Positions 11,266 through 23,647 of a DNA stretch of 64,000 nt are shown here, in pieces. Numbering within the stretch: position 1 is the stretch's first letter; each line of letters begins with the position of its first letter. The notes under the pieces are model-generated. The model was not told the origin of the DNA, did not search any database, and was given only the letters and a program-made list of their open reading frames with translations. Source of the stretch: Blastomussa wellsi (taxonomy: Eukaryota; Cnidaria; Anthozoa; Scleractinia; Plerogyridae); contig OX393573.1 of assembly GCA_947652115.1 (NCBI GenBank), forward strand, positions 4,562,997 to 4,626,996, in the 5' to 3' direction. The translations under genes and the position numbers were made by a program.

Positions 11266-13139
11266 GCAACAACAACTCTTTTGCCCTGTTTTAAAGGAAA
11301 ATAATTAACACATAGGTAGACAAACAGTGGGTAGGTAAAAGTTACTCAGAATACTAAAAGGCTTATCTAGTTTAATAACAGAATTCTAGTTGGCAATAAA
11401 GACTTGATAATTTAAAAGTTATGAAGACGAAGGAAAAGGAAATAAAAATATAAAAATTGACTACAAGCTAGAGAACGAAATTAATGGTAAAAATTGAAAG
11501 ACAAAACTATGGACGATTTTGTTATCAATATGAAGTATTTGTTTTATATAGATGGGCCTGAATTATGTAGCTAGCATTTCCACGAGGGATTGCATATCTT
11601 GCTTTCTAAAGAGAAGGTAACAACATTAAGAATGGAGAAAAAATTAGTAGTGTTGTGTACGCTCAGTTGCAATATGATCAAGATTGGCCCTCGTATACAC
11701 GGGAGACTCGTACGATCTGTCCAATTTTGAAATCCTTATAATATTGGAAATCTCGAAATGGCATGCGATATCTTTTTGAAATAACTTTCTTTTTATTGCT
11801 TCAAAAGCGAAGATCTCTTCCCGCAGAATTTCGAAAGGGTATTTCGATAAATTTTTCTTCTAGAAATAATAACCATGGTCATAGCTCAGAATTGGGAGTC
11901 CGGAACCCCTGGAACCCTCCTCTGACTACGCCCCTGTATTAACATACATAAAGCTTTGTGATAGAACACTAAGTTGGTTTATAGTTCAAGAAATTATATT
12001 CTAGCTTTTAAAGAGGATATCAGAGGGTGCATCTGGTCTGGATATTGTACATGTGGTGATACGTATGTCCTTCCTTGAGTGAATGAATGAATGGGATATA
12101 TCGAGCCGTTTAATTTATTATCTTAATGGAATTATATATTTCCAAATAAAATATATTATACCAAACTTTAATCCATGAATAATATCTGGTGTTAATGTCA
12201 TATCGATCTGAGTAGGGGAAGCCTTCTAATCAGCAAAATGAAAATGTTTGGTGTGGTTCGGAGACACCGTGCAAACACATCAATTTAATTCCCTGACTTG
12301 CGCGTTTTTCTCGGAAAGGCAATATCTTTAACAAAATTACGTTATTCCAATTAATGATGAGATCCGTTATCTCGAATTGACACGGCAAACCTTGTGTAGT
12401 TATTATGGATAAGGTGGAAGATTCTGGAACAATACCCGGTTTACTTTACGCGTAGGACTTCAATCTGGAATCACACTATCGCACAAAGTCCAACAGCCGA
12501 CAGATGGATATAAACTCAATTACAATGAATCTACCTTTCCGGCCTAAAGATCCGAGCAGAAAACGTGTGTTCTCAAAAATGATGAGAGGTTCTCAACTAA
12601 ACACTTCAACTCTTTATCGACTCGTATTAATAATTTATGGTGAGTTGGCACCCTGAAACAATAACCAATCTGCACACGTACAGCTATTGGTTCTTTTATT
12701 CTCAAGATTGAAATGTAAATTCTCATTACAGATTGCCACGTATTGCCCGTCCACAGTTAACACTACGAATAGCGGTGCGCGCAAGTGACGTCAAGACTCA
12801 GACCAGACCAAAAGAAACAAAATGGCGGACAATTTAAAATATTTCTTCATCAATTAAATTCCACTTGCTCGTTTTTCTCGGAAAAGCGATATTTATGTTT
12901 AAATTTTGGCATAAAAAGTTCACAAAAACTCGTTATTTTAATTGGTGACGAGATCCGTTATCTCGAATAGACACAGCAACTTAACCCTTGTTTACTTATT
13001 GTGGATGAATGAGGTGGCAGATGCTGGAACATTAACAATATGTGGGATATTTTCCTGGTATGACTTTAATCGGAAATCACGCAAAATAGTGGAAAATTTA
13101 ACATCTCTTAAAATCCAAAGAACAACGTCCAAGCAGGGG

Positions 13140-13300
13140 CACCCAGCTAGTCTGTTCCCCACTTTAGCTGTTTCCCACCTTCTAGTCTTCTCGGATAAGG
13201 ACGAAAAACCGTAGGTCCCGTCTCCTGCATCTTCAGTGTAACGGTAAGCATGGGACGTTAAAGAGCCCACGCACTTCTCGCAAAGAGTAAGGAACAAGGT
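13140..13300. repeat. dispersed repeat, copy 1
   Basis: Its reverse complement reads TTAACGTCCCATGCTTACCG...GAAGATGCAGGAGAC...CCTTATCCGAGAAGACTAGAA. A diverged homologue lies on the plus strand at about 40085-40200 (TTTAACGTCCCCTGTTGACC...AAGATGCAAGATGCA...CCTTATTCGAGAAGGCTAGAA). The family was not identified. Confidence 0.55.
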
Positions 13301-15130
13301 TACCGGTGTTGTGGTCTGGCGGGTTGGTGCTTAACATAGGGATAAGCTCACTGCACGTTTCCCCCTTGGACAGACTTGTCCAAGAAAAATTGAGTACGAG
13401 TAAATGTTTTAGTATCTAATATTTTCATTCATTTCGATGGAAGTTTGATCGTTGGGTGCCCCTGTCCAACGGCCGAAAATTTGATTCAAACCCAGTTAAA
13501 ATAAACCTACCTTTCCCGGCCTGAATCTTCAAAATAAGATCCGAGCAGAAACGTTGTGTTCTCATAAATGAAGAGAGCTTATCTCAACTAAACACTTTAA
13601 CCCTTGTATCGAGTCGTATAATTTATGGGTGAGTTGGCACCTTGAAACAATAACCAATCTGCCCATGTACAGCTATTGGCCCTTTTAGTCTCAAGATTGA
13701 AATGCGAATTCTCCTTACAGATTGCCACGTATTGCCTCACTGCGAATAGCTGCGCGCGCAGGTGACGACACGACTCATACCAGACCGAAAGAGACAAACT
13801 GAAATGGCGGACGATTTTGAAGATTTTTTCATCAATTAAATTCCACTTGTGCGTTTTTCTTGGAAAGGCGATATTTATGCTTAAACTTAGACATAAAAAG
13901 TTAGAAACTGCAACTTAATCCTTGATTGTGGATGAGGTGGAAGATGCTGGAAGAACATCCGGGACACTTCCTTAGAAAGCGAAGGTTCCGTAAAATATAA
14001 ACGAGTAAAAATTAATTAGCGATAGGAAAGGACGTTTCAGTGACATCACGACACCATTTTAAAGTTCAAATGCATCAAGATAAACTGTCAGAAAATACGT
14101 TCATGATTGAACATACTTCAAAATTACATATGCATGTCACGCAGATAGTTTTGCTTGAATAGACTCCCACTTGACATCGAGAGATGGTGATAATTCTCTA
14201 ATTAGCAGCATTCCGTGCACTAAACAATCGAAATTATTGATGTTCGTCCTGAAAGCGGAGAAATCATGTGTATCAGGGTCTTACGGGAATATACAATGTT
14301 CGGTAACGAATTGTTTCCCAATGGAAGAAGACTGTTTAGTACGACTTTATTCGGAAATTACGTAAAATATAACATCTCTTAAACTCCATTGCACAAAGTC
14401 TGACCCGGGTCCCCCAACGAGTCTGTTCCTCACTTTAGCTGTTCCCCACCGCAAATATTGCTGGCTGGAAAATATTTCAGTACATGTTTTGCCATGAGAG
14501 TTGTCACTGAAAAATAATACTTTTGCGCTGGCTGATTGAAACTCGGAAGGGCGACTAAAGAAACTGCTCGACGAAGGTTCGGGTATCGTTGAGAAGGGGG
14601 GATTTCAACTGTTTCAGTATCATTTCCGCGTAGTTGTTGTTTGTTCTAACTGCTGGCTGGGAAAAAGATTATGGATCATGTGCTGGCAAAAAGGAACAGA
14701 TAATTTTTTTCCAGTAACACTGAAGAACACCTAGCCTGTAAATGTTTTTTAAATGCATTTTGCCACAGTTTGATCGTTGGGTGCCCCAGTCCAATTGTCG
14801 AAAATTGAATTTAAACCAATAAAATTAAAATGAACCTACCTTTCCCGGCCTGAAACTTCGAAATGAGATCCGAGCAGAAAGGTTCTGTTCTTGTAAATGA
14901 GAAAAGCTTATCTCAACTAAACAATTTAACCCTTGTATCTACTTGTATAATTTATGGTGAGTTGGCACCCTGAAACAATAACCAATCTGCACATGTACAG
15001 CTATTGGTTCTTTTAGTCTCAAGATTGAAATGCAAATTCTCCTTACAGATTGCCACGTATTGCCTCCACTGTTAACGCCACAAATAGCGGCGAGCGCAAG
15101 TGACGTCATGACTTAGACCAGACCAAAAGA

Positions 15131-15271
15131 AACAAACTGGGTTTATCTAGATGTAAGAACCTGTGACTTTTTTCTTTGTTTTTGAGCTATTGTTTCTGTG
15201 TTCTGTATTGTTTCGAGGTTCTTTTTTAACGTCAATGGTGAGTTTGACAGGTTCTTACACCAACAAACTGG
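15131..15271. repeat. 131-bp insertion with internal inverted repeat and 10-bp flanking direct repeat
   Basis: AACAAACTGG occurs at 15131-15140 and 15262-15271. Between them lie GTAAGAACCTGT (15153-15164) and its inverse ACAGGTTCTTAC (15247-15258). The sister units at about 12820 and 13790 lack the segment, so it is an insertion specific to this copy. Confidence 0.6.
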
Positions 15272-18200
15272 ATTGGCGGACAATTTTGAAGTACTATTTC
15301 AAAAACGACTGCGAGGGTATCATCAGGTTTCTAAACGTGAGAAAACATTGTTTTCGAGCATTTGGAAACCTGAGTTTTTGAAATTACTTCTCCAACAAAG
15401 AAAATTAGTTTCAATTATCATTTGAATAAGTTTTCTGTATTGAAATATTGTTTTGGGTAAGTGGAATTTGAAGTTTTCACCAACTTGCTGCATGCTGGCT
15501 AGTGGTAACACTGAATTTCTTTTGTACTTCTCAAATGAACAATAAGAAATTATGCAGTGTCAAAGTTGTGCCCCTTTTCCACAAGAACTTGTTTGCATGC
15601 ATGATTCATGATCGGTAGTGTCAGACCACGATCGAGGGAAAAAGGAACGGCAAATTCGTGCGGATCGAAAACGTTATAGAAGAGAATTGCGGGTCGAGAA
15701 GCTATCGCACGTCAACGAAACATAAGAGCAAGTGAGATTTAAATATTTTTTACGAATGGTGAATTGCTTGGGCGGTTAAAAGTTATCATTTTAGAGCCAG
15801 GAGGCCTGTTTAAAGATTATGGTTTACACAAGATTGCGAAGCTCTCGCCTCGAGTATTAATAAATAGTTATTTGTGGGGTTTGAATTGCCAGCGTAGAAA
15901 ATTTGTTATGCATGGAAGTGGAGAAAATTGTCGAGAGAGAAACATCCGTGACCGAATACCGTTTATGGAATACTAGATGGTATCCAACTCTATCTGAATT
16001 TTAGAAATTGCTGTTACCATTATTTTAATTTCCAATTTATGAATTGTATAATTAATTTAAAAATGTCATTAAAAGTGTTTGAAATTATTTCCAAACACGC
16101 GGTGGTTTTCCACTCGATTTTCATTCGTAGTTTTATTTTGACTTCGCATGCTTTGTTATCATATTGTTCGCTTTTGTTGACGAATATCTCTAGAATGTTG
16201 AAAATGTTCAAATAGTTGATCGATACGTTCTTTCTAACACGAAATTGAAAAAAACCCTTGTCACGTTTGTTTTAAATCGAGCATCACGCGTCAGCGGTTC
16301 CAAAACAGACCACAGCATGAAAATTCGAAGTAGGGAGCTTCGAACTGTAACAACAAACTATACGCTAAAGGTGGCTAATTAACTGTTTATCTCTGAGCTA
16401 CTTGTGAACAAAACTTTCGAAAGATGCATTCAAAGCTAACAAAAATTCGCCCTCAGCTCCCCATCTAGCTAAACGGAGATAATTTAAAAAAACTGGTCCG
16501 GCGCGATAGTTTTAGAACGGATATCGCACTTTCACTCCGGTAACCAATCACGACACACAGTTTCATATTATCTCTGTTTCATGACCAATCGGTAACTGGA
16601 CTAGTTACAAGGTGTCCTCAAATAATTGTATCAGGCGTTATTATTTTTCCTTCCAACCACAGCGAAAAACAAGAACACCTTACCTCAAATAACCTTGGCC
16701 TTAATTTATGGGTGAGTTGGCAGTCACTGCTCCAATACGAATTCTCCTTTCAATTTTCCACGTATTCGTTCCAATGTTAGCCTTGAGAATTATGTTGTAC
16801 ATCTTGTTGCTGAATATCGCTATTCTTGGTAATAATTTTACCATATTTGGTCAACTTAAGGATAATAGCTCAGATCCGTAACGGAAGGATCCAATCAGAA
16901 AGCTAGAAAATCATTATCCAGAGGTTTAAAATTTACTGATAAGCTGATACCATGGGGAGAAAGCTATCTTGTCCGTGTTAAGGCGGGGTATACCCGATTT
17001 TAAATGAAATTTTGAGAGGTTTAGAGAAAGTATAAAATAAAGAAAACACCAACAGACAGTTGACCCCCCACCCAAGAGCACCCCAGCTTGGTAGGGAGAC
17101 TGTTTGGGTGTGCATATTCTAATGTTAAACTTCTATTTCCCTAAATTTCTATTTCTCTAAATTTTCCTTCTCCTTTAAGAAACCCCTCTCCTTCCAAATT
17201 TTTACCCAAATCATCAAATACGCATTGATTGGTGTTTTGAGCATTAAGTGTCTTTTGGTATTCCTTGAAACACAAACGAGATATGTGCATTAAACCCACT
17301 TTAAATGAAGGAAAACGGCTTTCAGGTTTAATTTACTTGTGTTTTGTATAGCAATTTCGGTTGACTGCCTAAACGTGATTTCGTAACAGATTCCTTTCCA
17401 CTTACACCCTTTGTTATGTGAGGATCCCATGTTTTTTAAAGGTTAAATTTTTATCAGCTTATTTTTAATTAGACTAAAGCCACCGAGGCAAATTGCTAAC
17501 TCCATAGTGAAGGACCCGGCTATAAATTAAGTGCAGGCGTCACGCGTATATCGTTAGAGGACCGATCTTTTGCGACCGATGTTGTAATAACGTATCTGGC
17601 GCAAAATAATGGAAATATATAACATCTCTTAAACTCCATAGCACAAAGTCCAATTTCAAAAATAGATCTTAACCCATTTAAACCTACCTTTCTTGCCCTG
17701 AAACTTCGAAAAAAGATCCGAGCATAAACCTGGCGCTGTCTTCTGATAAATGATGAGAATTTATCTCGAATAAAACTTTTAATCCTTGTATAATTTATGG
17801 GTGAGTTGGCAGTCTCTGGAACATTCCCCGAGCTGCATAGGTTATTCCTCCTTCAGATGGCATTTCTTCACAGACTTCCACGCTTTCAGTAATAGCCCTA
17901 AAAATTATGCGGTAAATATTATTTATTAAAAATGTTCAGACATTTATAACGAAACACTACATGGCGATCACACATACGAATTAGATAGTAACGGCGAAGG
18001 TATACATGTCAGCGGGGGGTTTGACGGTTGCTCGACTTCATGCAGTTTAATTGAAAATTATACTTGAGGCTGATTTTGAATTGCAAAACGCTGAGGAATA
18101 TTTCCTGTTTAAAGAGAACAAAAAACAGCGGAAAAAGTGCGAGAAGATAAATCATTTGTAAGTATTGTATATAAGAGTACTATGGTACGGTTTTAGTGGC

Positions 18201-18319
18201 ATCGATTTGAACACGGCAACATAACTGGATGATACTGCGAATACGTACACTGTTAAAAAAAGTACGCCTAACATGATTCATGCACAGTGTAATAAAATTC
18301 TAGTTTGGTTTATTTAAAA

Positions 18320-18870
18320 CCGTTATAGAAAAACAAAATATCAGAGAAAACTTACAATCCAAATAAAGAAATTATCATGTTTCGTTTTTAATACGATAAA
18401 CACAACATTGAATTGACATAATTGAAAAAGGATTTCTTTTACGTTGTCTTTAGGTTTAATATATTTAAAATAAATATTCATTATTAGTCTTGCGCTTGTT
18501 TGGTTTTCATAAAATACCCCAAGCGGTGTTGCTCTGTTTCGAAAGCTAAATGTGTTTTATTATACATTAATTGTAAATATAGCACATGGTTTCCTTACAA
18601 GCATCTAGAGATCGTCTACAAACAGAGCTACATCACCAGCCGGTCAAAATTTAAATGACTGGAATTAAAAGCCATTCACTTTTATGACTTTTATACCCAA
18701 GAATTATGGGATTCAAACTCTAAGCCACAAGTCTTCGATTCCTCACTTACTTCATAAAGCGGAAACGATAGCACCAACATTCGAATCAAAAGTGCTTGCT
18801 CAATTCAGATAGCTTTAACTGGCTATTTTAGGGAGAGTTCTCCAAGAAGTTTACTTTGCCATCATCAATA
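18320..18870. repeat. duplicated segment (partner at 26405-26870)
   Basis: Both copies share TTATAGAAAAACAAAATATC, ACGATAAACACAACATTGAA, TTGCGCTTGTTTGGTTTTCA and ACTCTAAGCCACAAGTCTTC in the same order and orientation. No coding frame is conserved. Confidence 0.7.
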
Positions 18871-18878
18871 ATTACTGT

Positions 18879-20030
18879 GAGTGGGGCATGTTTTGAATTG
18901 CAGCGCACCAACAAATTTAGAAATAAGATCCATGCATAAACGCCGCTGTGTTCTAATAAATAATGAGAGGTTGTCTTGAATATTTTATCTCGAATCATGG
19001 CTGAGTTGGCAGTTTCTGGAACAATGCCCGATCTACATAGGTTATTCCTCCTTCAGATCGCACGTTTTTCCCTAAAAATGATTTTGCACATATTATTTAT
19101 TAAACTGAAATGTCCAGACATTTACGACGAACAATTATATGGCGATAACACATACCAATAAGATAGTCAAGGGTGAAGGTGTTCGCGAGGGGGGGGGAGA
19201 GTCTTTGGCGGATAACGTTTAAAAAGGATGCATTTTAACGGCTGAAGTTTAATATTTTCGTCCTTATGACGGTTCACGGTGGAAAGGACATTGTTTCAAT
19301 CGGCAGGAAGTCGCTGGAATCAACTACTAGCATCCATTTGCTAATGGAACATCAATCCGCTTGGCCTTAGAAGTTGAAGCTGACCTTGTGCTATGATGCT
19401 TGAAAATGTTTACAGCAATGCCTGAACTTTGTAATACAAACTTAACCCAACGACTGATCTACTATAAAGGAACCAGAATCTATCACTGTGTCCACATTGA
19501 GAAAAAGAAGGGATTGCTTCCTTTGAGCAGTGACTAGAGCTAATGACATTGTGAGCTTCAGAGAAAACTGCCGTATTGGGCGAGATGCAAATACTCCCTT
19601 TAGAAACCTAATAACTAAAGGATGTTGCCCAACTGGGAGTATTGAAGGAAATGCTGAGCGAGCAGTATTAAGGATACTATCATGACTAAGACCATTGTTA
19701 AATAAAGTCAGCCATTTTTTGTAGTATGATTGGTACTGTTTAGACGTGCCATTCCTCCACGACTTGAGGATTATTGTTATTGCCGCGTCTCGAGGACTTG
19801 GAAGGTCTCTCTCCTGGTGCCGGGTGCATCTCTACGTGAATTTCTTTCGATGTTTTAGTAGGCGAATCAGGCGGCATTGTGTGTGGCAAACACCAAGTTT
19901 TCGCAGGACAGAAAACGCAATCCGTTCACAACGAAGGGTACAACGCACTGAGTTCACGCAGGCGCAATGCTATCTGTGGGTGACAACGTGGAATTACTTT
20001 GAGTGGGGCATGTTTTGAATTGCAGCGCAC
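18879..20030. repeat. identical 30-bp direct repeat bracketing about 1.1 kb
   Basis: GAGTGGGGCATGTTTTGAAT plus ten further bases is repeated exactly at 18879-18908 and 20001-20030. The bracketed interval holds a decayed copy of the 1-kb unit and no gene. 19160-20000 is otherwise featureless. Confidence 0.6.
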
Positions 20031-20279
20031 AAAACAAAGAACTATACAACTTAGTTTTACGGAAAGAAAATGTGCCTATCTATATTTTAGATTTTTTCGA
20101 TGACCACGCAAAATCTTTGAAAAGATCATATCTATACCACAGCTAGCCGGGCGGCCCATGCGTACGTGAATGTGAGAAACGTTCGAAAATTGCTCTAAAT
20201 TCTACGTATGGAAAAGAATGCAAATAAAAATGACTTACTTTGTGCGTTATTTTGATGATTATGTTTTCTTGGAGTCGAT

Positions 20280-20760
20280 TTGGTTTGCTACGACTGAGAC
20301 CCTTCATATGTCGCAAAAATCACAGACGGTCGGGGATGTCACTGTTTCCCGACTGGCCCAGAATTTACCGATATATCGGATACACGCCAGACGTTCCGCT
20401 GCAGATTCTCTCAAGATTTTGAATTTGGGACTGGCGCCAAGCAATTAAAAAGAAGCTAGAGGATTGGTAGCCTGCAACAAGTTCAAACAAGAGGTCTCTT
20501 GGTTAAAAACGTGATCGAAAACTTCCCCGACAGTGGATATTTCAGTTTTCATATGTCGGGAATGATCGCTGACCATCGCAGAAATCTGGGACGCGCCGGG
20601 AAAATAGAAACGCTCCCGATTTTCCCGATTTGTTGCCGACCATTTCTGGCGATTGGGGATATTAAAGAATTCCAATTTTGATTAGTCGGAACAACCTGGA
20701 ACGGTCGGGAAACAGTGAAATCCCCGATCGGCTGGGATTTTTCCGATAAATGAAACCAAA
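20280..20760. repeat. long imperfect inverted repeat (foldback element)
   Basis: The left arm contains GGTCGGGGATGTCACTGTTTCCCGAC. The right arm read in reverse contains GATCGGGGATTTCACTGTTTCCCGAC, preceded by similar TCGGAAAAAT/TCGCAAAAAT sequence. The interior is rich in CGGGAA and CCCGAT words. There is no coding content. Confidence 0.6.
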
Positions 20761-20764
20761 GGTA

Positions 20765-21059
20765 AAAAAGTCTGCAGTCTGGCCTAGTGGCCCATAAGGC
20801 CGGAGCTTTAACCGGTTTCTGTAGCATGAAGCGACAGAGAGTATTTCTACTTCCCCCTGGATGGGATGCTAGTCCATCGCAGGGTTACCCCCCAGCAGTA
20901 AATTCGCCGGTACCCATTTATACACCTGGGTGAAGAGAGGCACTGGGAGAGTAATGTGTCTTGCCCAAGAACACAACGCAGTGCCCCGGCTAGAGACTCG
21001 CACCCAGACCGTCCGATCCGGAGTCCAGCGCACTAACCATTAGGCCACTGCGCCTCCCA
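20765..21059 (-). repeat. tRNA-derived SINE, nearly full length
   Basis: Read on the minus strand it begins GGCGCAGTGGCCTAATGGTTAG (A-box-like) with a B-box-like GGGTGCGAGTCTC. It continues through TTGGGCAAGACACATTACTC, TACACCCAGG-type and GGATGGACTAGCATCCC-type body sequence, and ends near TAAAGCTCCGGCC. Five related copies occur in this window. 21060-22320 holds no other recognisable feature. Confidence 0.75.
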
Positions 21060-23647
21060 CATGAAACGAAAGGCTGGCAACATATTCCGCCAGCGATCCA
21101 CACTCGAAGCACCATAAATTGCACAAAAATGCTCTCGAAACTGCCTCACGGAAGCCGTCGATAATTTTTTCTTCCTATATGCTTGGCCTCGCGCTTCAAG
21201 GTTTATCCTAACCTTTCGAGAATTTAGTGGTGGTCTTGGCATTCTGGTTGCATGATTGATTAAATTGTTTATCCATGGTACAGAATGTATATCTTGGTTG
21301 TTTTTCTTTCCTTCTGAGCATTATGTGCTGTGCCCATACTGCAATGGTGCATGGCACAACATTGCATTTGAAATTGTATGTTTGATTTCCCCTTCAATGA
21401 ATTACCGGTACCAATCAACTTGTTCTTCAGACAAGTACAGCTATCAAATTTGCTTGGCTGAGGCAGTTGCATGCCCTTGTGCAACAAATGCAGACTGCAG
21501 ACTTACAGACAAGGATAAATTTTTTAAGTAAATGTCATGTTACCATTTCCATTATTGAGAGCTAACTGCAAGCTACCTAGAGTTATATTTACCGGGTAGC
21601 CTAACGGGAGTGATGCTTGTATCAAAAAATCTACTTTTTCTGCTTCAATTCTGAGCTTGTAATATCAGTGTTTTATAGCACAACTTTATAATCATATTAT
21701 GTGTGTTTAAGGTGACATTGAATTTTAGATTTATTAGCACTTCTTGTAAATAGGAAATGTCTAGCCACCTCACTCTCGCATGCAAAAGCAATAATCTAGC
21801 CATATCCAGCCATATCTGTTTATGCTGTCTTCTCCTAATCTAACTGCTTAGCTAACAACCATAATATCATAAAATTTAAAACCATGCTATCCGTATATTT
21901 GTCCTTAATAAATCAATCCTTATTGGTAACATTTTTCAAGACTGTGTAGATGCTCTATCATGGACACAATAAAAGATGAAAAGTAAAACTTGCTACTTGC
22001 TAGAGGCGTTCGGTTTGTGGCCTGGTTTGTGGGGAACGGCGCAAAAGTTAAAGGCACGCGAAAAAGTAAGGAGGGTGAATGGGGTCTTTCTGTGATTTCC
22101 TTCCGCGTTCAATTTTAGCGATGTTATCGCAAGCGTAGATATCCCGTATAATAGCAAAAAACAATCCACAGCGCATGCTCTTGATCTAACATTTGCGTAC
22201 CTGGCGGTTTTTGGTAGCGCGCGTGATCGAAACAAGTAGGAAAGACAGGAAACGGAGCAGGCTAGCAATTGTAAAGAATAGGTTGCTGCCTCGCTTAAAT
22301 TCTCTCCAGCAATAAATAGGAGAACAGGATTTCCCGATAAGTCAACTTTATTTTTTCCAATTACAACAATGCAGTAGTTAAAATTATCCGTGTGCCTGAA
22401 TTAATTGCACTTAGATTTCCCAGTACTACTTGTCAAAATTAAATAATATATCCCAGTCACCAGAAATTAAACTGGGATGAACTCTTTCTTTGATCACCAA
22501 TACATAACAATCGCCAGATATTATCGTTTTCTGTGAACTTCTACAACAAGACATTACCACCAGTTAGAGCCAAATTCGAGTGACATGTACCCGCAGAAGC
22601 ATAATGAAAATTCATTTAATCCAATTATAGTTAAACAACCCCATATAACATCACTCTTCAAATCATCACGAACAAGAAATTAAATTATTCATTTAAAGTT
22701 TCCTTGAAGGTGCCTGCACACGCGGGGACATGGCGCAGGGACATGTTCACGGGAGGGGACAATGCATCCCTGCAGCAATCTGTCCCCGTGACATGTCCAA
22801 CGAAGTTCAACGAGTTGAATGGACAAAATTGCCATAAAATTTGTGTTGCACGGGCTTAAAATTATCAAGACACACAAGAGGACGTATCGTAGGGTCATGT
22901 CACAGTTACGTTTCAGTGTGCGTGTACGCTGCGCGTTCCTGCTACATGGCCCCAAGTCTAGATACTATTAATTGTATAAGACTCCAAATAAAACATGTCT
23001 GTCTGTCTGTCTGTCTGGCCCCTACGTGTAAACTACACATGATTTTGTCGCTGTTTCATGTCTCTGCGACATGGCCGCTCATGTGTAGGCACCTTACAAT
23101 CAAAGGACTTTTGTAGTAGAACTTCTTGTTTAAGCGTTCCTTTTTTACTTGAAGCGAATACAGTCAACTTCAGCTATATTAGAGACACCCTCAGAACCGG
23201 AAAAGGTTAAAAAATATTATTGGGGGCGGTTTCAGAGGCAAGGACATTGTAAATCTTTGACGGTACAATAGTTCAGTATTATACCTGAGAAAAAATCCAC
23301 CAATCAAACCTCTGCATTCTAGTCGCACACCTTTCTCGACTTTAATATCTTTCCATATTGGGCTCGGAAAGGAAAGTTTGTTTTCGTATAATCTTTGACG
23401 ATCGAGAACATAAGACTAAGACTGACTGTTGGCTGATGCATGGTCAACTTTGGTCAACTTTTAAACTAACGATTGAATTGAAAGGTATTTGGCGGAAGAA
23501 ACAAAGGAGACAAATATGATGATATGGCCTGGATTAATTGAGCAGCACTAAAACAAATAATAATTAGTGTGGAGCAAAGCAAATCAAAGAATCAGCCTAA
23601 ACGATTTTGCCCCAAAACAAAACAATGAAATAATATAATGCATGTCT

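Larger units (their letters stand above)
12240..19160. repeat. array of diverged about 1-1.3 kb non-coding units
   Basis: A block containing CCTACCTTTCC.GCCTGAA, GATCCGAGCAGAAA and AATTTATGGGTGAGTTGGCA recurs near 12530, 13508 and 14837, with more decayed copies near 16690, 17690 and 18930. The first three are followed by ATTGCCACGTATTGCC and, in two copies, by ATGGCGGAC plus a short open frame that stops within about a dozen codons. I see no intact gene. The units may descend from a promoter/first-exon region that was amplified (inference). Confidence 0.7.

Noticed and set aside
15163..15425. 72- and 75-aa plus-strand ORFs containing ADNFEVLFQKRL
   Set aside because: The region is one array unit disrupted by a small insertion. 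Sister units stop early and the usual ATG is TTG here, so no gene is supported.
20499..20827. overlapping ORFs with repeated CGGGAA words
   Set aside because: They fall in a long inverted repeat. The frames on the two strands mirror each other.
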